Shown piece by piece: positions 34,382-45,447 of a stretch of DNA of 64,000 nt. A program made the translations under genes and the position numbers. This DNA comes from Hexactinellida sp. DTS-2022 (taxonomy: Eukaryota; Porifera; Hexactinellida), in contig JAPNXP010000002.1 in assembly GCA_028753945.1 (NCBI GenBank), forward strand, positions 4,650,001 through 4,714,000. Direction: 5' to 3'. Within the stretch, counting starts at the first letter, position 1. The number at the start of each line of letters is the position of its first letter. Under the pieces are notes generated by a model, which ran no database searches, was not told the DNA's origin, and saw only the letters and a program-made list of their open reading frames with translations.

Positions 34382-35607
34382 CAGTGCTGCCAAGTGAGTT
34401 CAGATAAATTCCTCGAGATTGACCATAAAATTTACGGAGAAACAAAAGTTTTTACGGAGCATGCTAAAATTCCCTCTGCAACCCAATAGTTCTTAATTTG
34501 CTTTTTCAAATCATATAAACTAACTATTTTGTATGAATAATCATTTATAGAGGTAGATATATGGACGCTTTCGCACTTGTAAACAATAAGATAAACTCAC
34601 TAATAGTATGTATCAAACTATCAAAGTAAGATTTAATTTAAGGTTCAGGTATACTCTAGAGCACTTCTACTAAAAGTATTTACCCGAATGAATTAAATTT
34701 TTCACAGCGGTTTACTTCATCCTCAGGATGCCAAAAATACAATAATATTGGCAAATATAGTAAGAGAGGAAAAATGTTTTTTTTTATTCTACCATTTTTG
34801 CGGAATAGATCAATCAGCAAAGATAAACAAGACCAAGAATATTATTGATAAAATGTGTTTAGCTGGATGTAATATAACTTTTGAGAACAGGAATTGTGAA
34901 TATCTAAATTTTTCTGGATTTCAAATACTTTTATGTGATGTCGATTTTCAAATGAAGATTTTCCTTATCCAAAATCCAAAAAACAGATGAACTATTCATA
35001 TTAGGGTAAATCGCAGCACTGAAAAGTTGTATCTTGACGAGATCTCTCCGAAACCGTTGAGTTTTTGATTCTACGACCAAAATTGACAAAATGACTTCTT
35101 CCGCAATTCTGATAATGTTAGTTTTGAGATTGCGGCTTTTTGAAAAAAAAAATTACAGCAATTATTCCTAAATTTAGGTGACCAAAGTGTGTCAAACTGG
35201 AAAAATAATAAGAATTTTTCTTAGAAATCTCTTGAGAGTACTCATTGGTATCAATACAATCCCAAAATGCAATCTAAGAGAAATAGACAATGATTTTGTT
35301 TTTATCTAAATATTCGAAATTTGTAGAGTATACCTAAACCTTAACTAATTTGTAATTGTGCAACTGTTTTGAATCAAGAGTATTCTGATATTGGAATAAT
35401 TCATCACTATGATATTATTTAACATATTATACAACATAAATAATGATATTGTGGTTCACTAGTAAAACAAAAAGCAGTTATATGTTATACAAGAAGTCTT
35501 AAATATATTTCGCTAGAAATACGTAGAAATAAGTCTTCATACGTAGACACGTAGATAGGGGTATATTTACGTAGTCTACGTAAATTTACGGAGACTTGGC
35601 AGCACTG
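34382..35607. mobile_element. hAT element (CAGTGCTGCCAAG ends) inside the Tigger gene
   Basis: The unit is 1226 bp with ends CAGTGCTGCCAAGTGAG and GAGACTTGGCAGCACTG, exact AGTCGACC duplication at 34374-34381 and 35608-35615. Subterminal sequences iterate TTTACGGAG/TACGTAG motifs. It carries the TTAA element 34642-35340 and otherwise no gene. Confidence 0.92.
34642..35340. mobile_element. GGTTCAGGTATAC-family TTAA MITE
   Basis: The unit is 699 bp with ends GGTTCAGGTATACTCTA and TAGAGTATACCTAAACC, TTAA at 34638-34641 and 35341-35344. Third nesting level: Tigger, then hAT, then this. The frame 34748-34990 is also present in 23640-24326 without domain support. Confidence 0.9.
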
Positions 35608-36827
35608 AGTCGACCCCATCCTCGTGGCCGACTGGAAGACAGTGCGCCTGCCGGAGATTATAAAGGACTACAAGGAGTCCGATGTATTCAACTGCGATGA
35701 AACGGGACTGTTCTTCTTACAGTCTTCCACAAGCTCTCTGACTATGCCTGGAGACGATGGCCACCGCGTAAAGCAGGACAAAAAGCGCCTCACCCTCCTG
35801 TTAACGGCTTCCTGGATGGGAGAGAAGGAGAAACCTCTGATGATCTGGAAGAGTGAGAACCCGCGTGCCCTGAAGGGGGCCGACAAGAGCATACTCCCGG
35901 TGACGTACCGCAGTCAAGGAAAGGCCTGGATGACCATCCCACTGTTCAAAGAGTGGATCAAACAGTTCGATTCTCACAAACACTCTCAGGGAAGAAAGGT
36001 GCTGCTGCTCATGGACAACGCGTCGGTGCACAGGATCGACGATGCTCAGATCAAGCGTTTGAAGGCCACACAGATCGCCTTTTTCCCAGCCAACACTACA
36101 TCACAGCTCCAACCCATGGATGCTGGGATCATCCAGGCCTTCAAGTTGTACTACAGGCAGAGCCTCCACTCCCACATCATGCACAAGGTGAAAGACGACA
36201 TCACGTGCAATCCCCTGAAGGACTTCACCATCGCCTTGGCCATCGTGTGGGTCTTCCGTGCCTGGTATAAAGTGAACCCTAGTACTATCTCCAAGTGCTT
36301 CGCAAAGTGCGGCTTCAAAGGTACAGATGACACCGGAACGGCGGCTGTCACGGCCGATCTGTCCTCCCTGAACTCGCGGCCGGTGATACTGAGGAACTGG
36401 CTCTGAGCGCTGCCGAGATGGAAGACAACAACATATTCCCACCCATCGCGAAGGCAGAGGACTTGTTTATCGAAGCTTCTGACGCCTTCGATGCTGAGGC
36501 GCAGAGGATCGCAGGGCAGGGGCTCATGGTCAAGGCTGGTCTGGATGCGGAGGAGGACAAATCTGATGATGAGGCTCAGATCTCGACCCCCACTTCCAAA
36601 GCAGTCATGGAGGCTGTGAAAACAATCCAGCTGTACGCCATGGCCCGCGGGGATGAGCAAGTCCTGTCCTCCCCGGTCGACCTGAACCACTTCGTGTCAA
36701 TTTGGCCATAAAATTTGAAGAATGCAACGAAAAGCTTATACAACCCTACAAATCACAGATCTATTCATGAACTATACGAGAGAAAAGGATTTAACTTAAT
36801 ATCTGGACCAGATATCAAGTTAAATCC

Positions 36828-37614
36828 TCGGCAGCCGAACGCCATTCCTAACGCCATCGGAAGCCGAACGCTAATTTTCTAGAAATATTGAACATTCCAG
36901 AAAATTTCGAATAGTCACTCCAGTAGAAAGAATGTAAACACTTATCAAAAAAAGAAAATCATTTTCCCTTTCTATATAGTTAGCACTAACTTTAATAGAA
37001 TCTTCGAGAAAAAAATTTGATGACTTTTGTGGGCCTCCAGTCAAGCGGATAGAAAAATTGGAGTGTTCTGAATAACTTTGTTGAGACGTACAATAGAAAC
37101 TGGTCATATTTAACTTTGCGGGTCCTTAACATCACATTGATAACTACCCAATTCTCTGGTAGAATCCTTTGTATAGCAAATTTTCAATTAATGTTATATA
37201 ATAATAGTACGTCATTTATTTCCATATTCACATATTTGGCTGTAACTCGGTAAGTATATGAGTTAGAGAGTCAAACTTTGATTTGAATAATAGCTGATAG
37301 AATAGACTAGCGGGGATTCATGTAACAATAAAAATTTCGGTTTTAAATTGCAGTTGACGGGAGGCCTTAATGCAATAAACTGTAAATGAGTTTATTCTCA
37401 TTATTTTTGTTTCTAATTTTGAATAACCTCAAGGGAGGATGCGAAAACACCTGACCGATATATTTCGTTCAGAAATTATCAGAGTATTTCCAACGATAAG
37501 ATATCAGCATCCAAAGATTAAAATAGCCCTTTGGTGTGTTTGCAGACTGCCAACCTATGCATTCAACAATATGATACAGTGCACATCATTCAATAAATGG
37601 CGTTCGGCTGCCGA
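36828..37614. mobile_element. Inverted-repeat element with TCGGCAGCCGAACGCCATT ends
   Basis: Ends TCGGCAGCCGAACGCCATT and AATGGCGTTCGGCTGCCGA are a 19-bp inverted repeat; no target duplication seen. The interior (about 36890-37195) resembles half of the 20231-20592 palindrome and part of 370-450. Just outside, 36787-36828 is a separate palindrome, GGATTTAACTT...AAGTTAAATCC. Confidence 0.6.
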
Positions 37615-38285
37615 ACATTGAAAAGGCTATTCCTATATTCCGGTGCCATAGATGCATCAAGCCTTTTAATTACAACAATTAAAATTACTAATTATATATT
37701 AGGTCATGTAGAAATCAAATTTATAATATTACATAAAAGTTTAGATCATTTTTAATTCTTGTATATTCAAATAGGCTATAAAATAGCGAATATAATATAG
37801 GTATACATTTTCTATCCTAAAGAATGAAACTTGTGGCGATATTCTCCTTATAATTGAAAATAGCTGCTGCTTTCACTTCTCACATAATTCTATGATATAT
37901 TAGATTCATTCAAAGTATAAACTCGCATTTAAATTTTGCCTCGAAAGCTCCCAAATTTTCACCTGAAGCATCCTAAGAATTCGAACTATACTGAGATAGA
38001 CTATCTATCCAATTCCTAAAGAAAATTGGATTCGGACATACTTTACATTTTAAATTGACAAAAGCTCCAATTCATCGTCTTATAGAATAATATGGCCATA
38101 GAATAGCCAATTATTGGAAATTTATGAAAAAGGATAAATTTTACTTTAGTCACTCCTCGCAATACTTTTACATGCCATCTATCCAAACCCGAAAGAAAAA
38201 TTATGAGTTGGACTTTTCTTTGACCTTTTTGACGTCACAAAAATTCAAAAGAATTGACATTGTCAAATACATTCCGTAGGAATTT
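37615..38285. repeat. Repeat relics, no gene
   Basis: 37860-37980 matches part of 240-370. From about 37985 a reversed GGAGATAGATCC-family copy begins; it includes TTTTTGACGTCA near 38230 and resumes after the hAT MITE to end at 39264. Confidence 0.5.
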
Positions 38286-38293
38286 CCGGCTAG

Positions 38294-38768
38294 CAGGGTT
38301 GCCAATCCAATCCAATCGGGAAGATTTTCGATTGCCGATTGCTGCATTTTTCATCGATTGGATTATCGGTTGGATTGCTGCATTTTTCATCGATTGGATT
38401 ATCGGTTGGATTGCTCATTTTTCAATCGATTGTATTGTCGATTGGATTGCTTCGATTTTTATCTATTGGATTGCAATCGATGAATTTTCATCGATTTTCT
38501 ACGATTGTTTGTTTTTTCAATATCTAAATAATGCCAAAATTAAAATGCTCAATTGCTCGTCAATTAAAAAATATAACTCTTTTTATTATAATAAACGATC
38601 AAAAAATATCGGAGAAATAATCCAAAAAAATCGATGATATTTTGGATTGTCGATTGAGATTCGATTGTCATCCGAATAATCGATTGTCCAAATTTGGATT
38701 GCCGATTGCCGAAATTTGGCTCGATTGGATTGGATTGTCGATTGGATTGGATTGGATTGGCAACCCTG
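38294..38768. mobile_element. hAT MITE with iterated GATTGGATT motifs
   Basis: The unit is 475 bp with ends CAGGGTTGCCAATCCAATCC and GGATTGGATTGGCAACCCTG, exact CCGGCTAG at 38286-38293 and 38769-38776. The interior is dominated by ATCGATTGGATT-type repeats. Frames such as 38254-38637 are repeat artefacts. Confidence 0.92.
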
Positions 38769-38776
38769 CCGGCTAG

Positions 38777-39264
38777 TAACCTTGTTTTTGTAGAGGTTAT
38801 CTCAAAAGGTTTAAGTCGGAGAAAAAAAAGCTATCCCTCAAAAATTATCCTTATCAGTAGAGCCACCAAATCCGCATTGTCGATTTTCAACAGTAACACA
38901 AAGTTATAGAGTTAATAATTAATCAGAGCCAAATATTGTAAAATTTGAGCAATTATTTGAAAATCTATAGAAAAAATAATTAAATTGAATCTGATGAATT
39001 ACGTGGCGGATTTGGTGTAACTAATAGTAAAGAGTTAAATTAGCACTATTACAGAACTTGCGCAAACTAGAGTTAATTGCTAGCTCTTACATTATCTAGT
39101 ATGGATTCACTATTAGGCTAAACTTTGACTATGAATATCTAATGCACATTTTTCGATTTTGAAATTCTGAGTATCTACGTCCTCTAGAAATAATTGTACT
39201 GTTCAAAAATACAATAATAATAATTGGGGGTCATCGGGTGTTGAAAATTTGAACCTCTATCCCC
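38777..39264 (-). mobile_element. GGAGATAGATCC-family TTAA element, second part
   Basis: It continues the copy that starts near 37985 and ends TTTGAACCTCTATCCCC before TTAA 39265-39268. Diverged and non-coding. 39269-39548 is unassigned. Confidence 0.6.
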
Positions 39265-39552
39265 TTAATTATCGAATATAATTAGTCGATCATTTGTGAT
39301 GAAACATGACGTACTACAGCAATTCTGATGATAAATTTGGAATCGGCACACTCCGATCATCTAAAAATGACCACAAGATTGTAATCAGCAAATTTGACGC
39401 AGGTCAGTGCAATCAATCACTCGAACGAATATTATTCGAAATCAATTCTGATGGTGGATTTTTCTTCAGTATAGAATAGGCTAAATCTTATAAAATACAT
39501 TCGACTACAATATCAACAATTTAGTGATGATGCCGGTCGACCCTTATGTTAA

Positions 39553-40272
39553 GGTTAAATTACGGCAGATTCACCCAAAAAAACACATGAATTTAGTTTT
39601 GAAGGTGGGAGTTTGAATTTCACATATATAATGGAAGACATTATAGCTATATCGAAACTGAAAACGAAATCTAATTATCTTCTATAAATTCGAAATTATT
39701 GGGCTTGCAGTATTATGCTAATACAAAAGTCCCATAGGGGGATTTTTTCAGACTCCACCTGATAAGTGTGTGGTTTGCAAGATCATTATTTGCTAAAGAC
39801 CTGTACTGTGTGATCTATCAGATAGATCATCGTTATGGGCGGTTGGTGAGTGGTTTAGAATTTTGATAAGATGTAAATAAAAAATATTGCGACGATTTAA
39901 AACCAAAAAATGAATAAAAAGGTCATCTTTTTATGCGAAATTTGATTAAATGCTTGATAAAAATTATTCCAAGTCATAATTTAAAAATGTAAACCGTCTA
40001 CCAACTCCTTACGCTTATAATGTTTAAATATTGATTCTGATAACAAACATTGATGGCCGCATTGCCAAATTACCGCATAATATCTACCACCACTTTTGGA
40101 AATCGCCCTATGGGAGATTTGTATTAGCCAAATTTTGAAACCGACAAAAAATAAAAAGTATAATAGATAGGGACATTTTCTTTTTGGTTTATTGATTTGT
40201 ATCGTATAGGTATATATTTCTCACAATTACAGATTAATACAAGAACTTTCATTCACGTGGGGTAATTTAACC
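39553..40272. mobile_element. GGTTAAATTACG-family TTAA element
   Basis: The unit is 720 bp with imperfect inverted ends GGTTAAATTACGGCAG and GTGGGGTAATTTAACC, TTAA at 39549-39552 and 40273-40276. A further internal pair (CCCATAGGGGGATTTT and CGCCCTATGGGAGATTT) is inverted. Non-coding. Confidence 0.75.
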
Positions 40273-40319
40273 TTAAAACCAAAGTGTGCTAAGTCAAGCA
40301 ATACACTAAGTGAACACTC

Positions 40320-40649
40320 CATGGGCGCCGAAGGGGGGGGGTGCCAAGGGGGCTTGCCCCCTTGGCTCACAGGGCGTGGGGGACAGCCCTCTTGGGTTTT
40401 GGATATATTTTGTAAATATTTGTCTTAATATTATAAGATAAACAGTGATTATGTCGAATTGCTGGATATGCGCGAGGTGGTGAACGTATTCGTCGAGAAG
40501 AACAGAATGCGTAAAGTGATGTATGCGAAAACGCTAAAATAGTGTGTGGACTTCAATTATTTGACTTAACTTTGTTTCCAATAGTGATTTACCGAGTTTT
40601 GGCCCTGCGCCCCTGCCCCCTCAGGGATTTATAAAGTTCGGCGCCTATG
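40320..40649. mobile_element. GC-rich MITE (CATGGGCGCCGAA ends)
   Basis: The unit is 330 bp with ends CATGGGCGCCGAA and TTCGGCGCCTATG and a hairpin GCCAAGGGGGCTTGCCCCCTTGGC near the left end. No 8-bp duplication is visible; ACTC on both sides may be chance. The ends resemble those of 47234-48066. Confidence 0.6.
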
Positions 40650-40806
40650 ACTCTGCTCCTCCGCCTGGACGGTAGTGCCTGTTGATGTGTGGCTCAATAT
40701 TAAATACACATAGTAAATTTTAGTTAATAACATGTATAATCGATTGAATACAGTGGAAACCGCTTAATTCTTAATCTAGACAGCACAAGGCTAAGCATTT
40801 AGTCCC

Positions 40807-41036
40807 AACGAGCCCTTCGGTCTCGGTCGCTTTGCGACAGATCGGTGCTACGCAACTCAAGTTAACTGCCGCTACGCGGCCTTACTCTTCACTAAACAAT
40901 TAACTTCTAGGTTGATTTTGAATTTCAATAATTTGTTTACCTATTTTGAGTAAACAATCAACAACAAATATTTATATTATAAATTTATAAATGCGATATT
41001 CGAAATGAGCATACTTGTTCACCTATCATAACATTT
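40807..41036 (-). mobile_element. Helitron-like 3' half
   Basis: Matches the 3' part of 31923-33055: hairpin GCCGCGTAGCGGC, then GCACCGATCTGTCGCAAAGCGACCGAGACCGAAGGGCTCGT in that order (given here as separate known motifs CACCGATCTGTCG and CCGAAGGGCTCGT). The 5' part stops at about 41036, where GC-rich sequence begins. Confidence 0.45.
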
Positions 41037-41249
41037 GGAAGTTACGACGCGCACACCGGGGTTCCTGAGGGTCCAGCGGTTCGTACTGCGGGTCGTCCGG
41101 GGGTCCTGCTGTTCGTCCGGAGGATCCTGCGGTTCGTCCGAGGGGTCCTGCGGTTCGTCCGAGTCCTGCGAGGGGTGCTCCGGGTCCTGCGAGGGGTGCT
41201 CCGAGTCCTGCGGCGGATAGTCCTCCCAGGATAGGTCTAAATGCTCCAT
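41019..41249 (-). other. Acidic repeat-coding exon-like segment, unrecognised
   Basis: On minus from ATG 41249 the frame reads MEHLDLSWEDYPPQDSEHPS and then Pro/Asp/Glu/Gln repeats (DEPQDP type) from a GC-rich tandem repeat of about 20 bases. The bases just before the ATG (TTTGAATTAG) could be a splice acceptor. Composition differs sharply from the flanks. It may be an exon caught beside the Helitron-like fragment, or a GC minisatellite open by chance. Confidence 0.25.
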
Positions 41250-41395
41250 CTAATTCAAAATTAATAAAATAAATAAGTTAATGTAAAGAAAATTTCTTTA
41301 TGTTCTGATAAAAAAGTAACTATTTATAGTCAGGCATACTAAAAGAAAAACATGCAATGTAAAACGTGCACAAATGATTGATTAACCGTAAACTG

Positions 41396-42070
41396 CCGGA
41401 ATGATTATCAGAAAAATAGAATACCCTGTAGTTCTTTATATTTACTATTTAGAACCTATTAATTTGAAATCCAAAAAGAGCACAATAATATATCAATATG
41501 CTAGAATTTCTGAAAAGATTTACTGTAGGATTTCGACAAAAAGTGATGACACATACTTTCTCTTTAAATTGATATAATGCCTTAAACATGTATGCAATCC
41601 ATTGTTTCTATACTTGAACAATGACGACTATCTTATTAGTTATCATATCTCAAAAATTGAACAAATCCAATTTACAAAATGAAAGTTACATGATTTTAAA
41701 AAAATCGACAAATTTGTTTTTGATGAACCATGAATTACGAAGATATACATATATTTGAGTCATATCTATCACAACTCTGTACTAGTCAAACCAAATACAA
41801 TAAATAGAAAATATTTTGTCTAATATCTTCTTTCGGGTTTTTCTACGGTGAAATTATAACATTTATAATTCAAATAGGCATGTGGCAGGCAAGTGGAGCA
41901 GTTCACCTTTATGCTACGTCTTCATAACAATTTCTGAAAATTTTGATTTATTGAATGAAATCGATGGAGAGTACAAAACCAAGTCTAAATCAGAATTTTC
42001 TTGAAATTTGAATTATTTGATCGACCTGTTTTCCTCCTGCTACAACGTGTATCAGTTAGGCAGTCTACAG
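41396..42070. mobile_element. TTAA MITE (CCGTAAACTGCC / GGCAGTCTACAG ends)
   Basis: The unit is 675 bp with ends CCGTAAACTGCC and GGCAGTCTACAG, TTAA at 41392-41395 and TTGA at 42071-42074. Its last 480 bp match 10066-10541, which adjoins a Kolobok-like transposase relic. Non-coding. Confidence 0.78.
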
Positions 42071-42079
42071 TTGAATGAA

Positions 42080-42572
42080 TTTATTTTCAATCAATCAGAT
42101 TGCATCCTCAGTAAGACTGTATATTATGTATTCAAATAATTATATGTTCGTTCCCTCGAGCTATTCTATAATTTAACGGACACACTTGGCACATGTCCTG
42201 TACTTTCCCCGAGCCTACGCCTGTGCGCTAATTAGATCCGTCGTCTCGGGGGGCAGAAAACAATAAATATTGATATTGCTTTCTGCACTTCTCAGTAGCT
42301 CAATTAATAATCATTATCATTATTTGTAAAATAATTTCTCCAGAATGTTTGAGGAACTGGTACTATGGCATAAAGGTTAGTTTATTATATCTAGGAGCAA
42401 GTTTTAAGATCGAAGCAAAATTATCACGCCTCAACACCTTGTGATCAAACTTATTTTTACAGCAATTGTGTGAAAGTCACATCACCAGATATGTATTAAA
42501 ACGATAGTAAACTTGTAAACATTAAATATATAATTGAAAACTTACACAAAATTCGTTGATAGTGACATCTGT
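42080..42572. other. Unassigned stretch with a possible micro-exon
   Basis: Not matched to other repeats in the window. At 42344-42375 a 32-base segment with ATG (MFEELVLWHK) sits between TTTCTCCAG and GTTAGT, acceptable splice signals. A GC-rich patch lies at 42190-42255. This is one of few candidates for host unique sequence, but it is weak. Confidence 0.2.
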
Positions 42573-43254
42573 TTAGAAAATGTTTGGATCCGCAAGCTCA
42601 GCTAATGAAATTGCTAGCACATTCTCCGTTATGATACGGGGAGGTCCAATAGCTATTGGATACAGCGGCTTTGCCCCAGAAAACTCAGCCAGTGATTTTG
42701 TAAGCTGTGGTTTAGTGTAAGTGAAATCAGGTTGCGAATGTTTTTTGTTGTGTAGATGAAAAAATAATTCACTAGACGTGTCCACATCTGTTTGATCGCA
42801 TGTTTGGATAATTTCATTGTTAACCTGAACATGAGAGGATTGCATTGAGTGATAGGATTGAATACTCAGGTAATCTTCAATTAAATTAGGCAAAGGTGGA
42901 TCACTGATGTCATAAATTTAAACATTTTCTTCAATAACATCATTGTTTTTCTCCATCATTGTTGGTAAATTGCCATCAATATTAGTTTGATAGGATTTGT
43001 ATGATTGTAAGAGTTTTCCTTAATTCTGTCTTGGTGTATTTCTGTTTGTATATATTCTTGAAATGGATCTCTTTCAACCACCAATGTGGCTGTAGTCCCG
43101 GGTGTCCCCAATAATTTCTCTATTTTCCTGATAATAAAGAGTCAAACGAGTGTGAAGTTAGCAGCGAGCTGACAGTGAGAAATTGAGCACACTATAAGAC
43201 ACTATAAGTAATGAACCAAGGGGTCAATCTAGATGCATTTGAAATATAACAATA

Positions 43255-44310
43255 CTAGCCTAGGTACTTTTGTAAATGAATTTTTTCTTGATCTGACACC
43301 TGGGAGGCATACAGTGACTTTGCAAAAAATGTTATAATTTTTCCAAAAAACTTCAAATTCTTAAAATCGAGCACAGTTTGGGACGCCATATTTTTGTATC
43401 ACCAGTATATACAGAACTGCCATTTGGAATATAGCAATACTACCAGGCTTGGGGCTGATTACGATTGTAATCGATTACAACTTTTCCTGTAATCGTAATC
43501 GTAATCATAATCAAGCTTTTCTTGAAGGATGTAATCGTAATCGTAATCGTAATCACCCCCTAGTAATCAGCCCCAGGTATGGCACCAGGCCCCCCCAAAT
43601 TTTCCACAATAACTTTAAATAAGGATATAGTTTGAGGGTTCGCTGATCTCATTGCACCTCCAAATATATATCCGGCCCCTAGAAATAATTCTTGGTGGCT
43701 ACCCCCATGCACACGGGCATTATTTTTCGTGCGCATGAAACTCCGGGGCTTAATCGAAACAATCGTAATTACATCGTAAAGAAAATGAATTGTAATCGAT
43801 TGTAATCGATTACAACATTTCCTGTAATCGTAATCGTAATCATAATCTAGCTTTTTCTGAAGGATGTAATCGTAATCGTAATCGTAATCACTCACTAGTA
43901 ATCAGCCCCAGGTCTGAATACTACCTAAGTACTTTCTGTCAAATTAATTTTTCCCTGAACTGACACCTGGGAGGCATACAGTGACTTTGCAAAAATGGTA
44001 TAATTTTTCCAAAAAACTTCAAATTCATAAAATCGAGCACAGTTTGGGGCGCCATGTTTTTGTATTACCAGTATATACAGAACTGCCATTTGGAATATAG
44101 CAATACTACCTAGGTACTTTCTGTCAAATTAATTTTTCCCTGAACTGACACGTGGGAGGCATACAGTGACTTTGCAAAAATGTTATAATTTTTCCAAAAA
44201 AGTTCAAATTCTTAAAATTGAGCACCGTTTGGGACGCCATATTTTTGCATCACCAGTAAATACAGAACAGCCTTTTGGAATATAGCAATACTAGTCTAGG
44301 TACTTTCTAT
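43255..44310 (+). repeat. 187-bp tandem repeat, about 3.3 copies
   Basis: Units begin CCTAGGTACTTTCTGTC near 43258, 43922, 44110 and (partial) 44294, each with GACACCTGGGAGGCATACAG and GCGCCATGTTTTTGTATTACC-like blocks. The first unit is separated from the second by the hAT MITE 43444-43916; without it the spacing is near 187 bp throughout. Confidence 0.85.
43444..43916 (+). mobile_element. hAT MITE with iterated GTAATC motifs
   Basis: The unit is 473 bp, third copy of the 20942-21429 family, with exact AATACTAC at 43436-43443 and 43917-43924. Ends CAGGCTTGGGGCTGATTAC and CAGCCCCAGGTCTG. It landed at the junction of two 187-bp units. Confidence 0.92.
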
Positions 44311-44547
44311 CAATTTGGTATTAACTAAACCACACATATACGTAAAGTATGTCCCCCAATGACATAGCAATTCTACATTTTTAATAATTGTCAAAATATG
44401 CTAAGATGCTAATTCTAATCATATCTATTACTACAGTCTTCGATTTATATTCTCTAGCTAATTATACTTCGTAGGGTCTAATTTCCAATATGTTGCTTTG
44501 TCCCACTTTATCTTCTGAATTAACTTTTGTTATTGGTTGAAAATTAC
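44311..44547. other. Unassigned AT-rich stretch
   Basis: No gene, repeat partner or element end could be recognised. Confidence 0.4.
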
Positions 44548-44551
44548 TTAA

Positions 44552-45447
44552 GGATACCGAGGCTAATTTTGGCTAATTTTAACATTTTTGTATGGGATTT
44601 CTGAACAAATTATTCAGAACGCTCCAATTGCAATTGCACCGTGACTGGACGTTGATAATAAGACTTTTTAAAATTTACATCGGAACATTCTAAATTATAG
44701 TCTCTTCAGGATCAGTCGAAACGTCTCAAAATATGCTTAAAAAACGGACAAAAAGCCACTAAACCCCCTGGCAGCCGTTATTTATTGCGGATATAAATAA
44801 GCTTGTACTATAATTGTAATCATGTTGAGGAGTTATTGATAATGTCGCTGATAATATCTGGAAGTATCAACTAAGCTCTAGGGGATTTTTCAATTTTGCT
44901 TGCGTCATCAAATTGTCCCAAAAACACCTCCATATATGGTATTCAGTATCTTATATCGTAAATCTTCAGATTTGGAGTTCCACATAGTGGCCTAATGGAT
45001 TTTTTTGGCAAATAGATGTCATTAAATGGTTAGAGCTAGTCGCCACGACTTGTCATTCGTGAGATAAATATTTGCTGCGTCATCAAAAATTGTCACATCC
45101 ATATGCCCATATATAGTCATAAAAATTAAATTTGCAAAATTGCAAAATTTAGTGGATCTACTGTTGATAGACATTCTAAAATGTCTTTATCCATTTTTGG
45201 ATGTCGAATATGAAGTAATTTGAGGGACTTGTATTTGTGGCACATTTTTTGACCCCTGTGTGCTGGATTTCAAGGTTTTTGAACTATCCTGAAGAGACTA
45301 AAATTTAGAATGTTCCCGAGTAAATTTTAAAAAGGCGTATTATCAACGTCCAGTCACGATGCAATTGCAATTGGAGCGTTCTGAATGAATTTGTTCAGAA
45401 ATCCCATACAAAAATGTTAAAATTAGCCAAAATTAGCCTCGGTATCC
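44552..45447. mobile_element. GGATACCGAGGC-family TTAA element, 165-bp inverted ends
   Basis: The unit is 896 bp with ends GGATACCGAGGCTAATTTTGG and its complement; inverted repeats run about 165 bp each with few mismatches. TTAA at 44548-44551 and 45448-45451. The interior has CCATATATGG at 44930 and a decayed match at 45110. Its end resembles 370-450 and 37040-37125. Confidence 0.9.

Larger units (their letters stand above)
33742..36711 (+). mobile_element. Tigger (pogo-type) transposon, 3' end lost
   Basis: The left end starts CAGTCAAAGCCCGCATAACG after TA (33740-33741), with the subterminal repeats GCCCGCATAACGGGGC and CCCGCAAAACGGGGCGC. The coding part is markedly GC-rich compared with its surroundings. 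It is split by an hAT element at 34382-35607. No matching right inverted end was found after 36711, so the 3' end is deleted. Confidence 0.8.
33919..36711 (+). pseudogene. Tigger transposase (CENP-B-type HTH plus DDD), interrupted
   Basis: From the ATG at 33919 (MADAQMPPVKKAKKEQLTLA) a nuclear-localisation-like basic run precedes a pair of helix-turn-helix units (QRQEILAKLDAGASERTLA; later ASEGWLSRVKQRYDIVGKAL) like those of CENP-B and Tigger enzymes. After the insertion, 35624-36406 holds the catalytic core: VFNCDETGLFF, VLLLMDNASVHR and QLQPMDAGIIQAFK (three Asp, as in pogo enzymes). A frame slip near 36350-36390 puts the C-terminal tail (EDNNIFPPIAKAEDLF ... SKAVMEAVKTIQLY) in another frame, 36418-36711. 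Besides the hAT insertion the gene is well kept and GC-rich, so it is not very old. Catalytic residues are all visible. Confidence 0.88.

Noticed and set aside
36101-36690. Long minus-strand frames opposite the Tigger gene
   Set aside because: Shadow frames caused by high GC of the plus-strand transposase, which carries the catalytic motifs.
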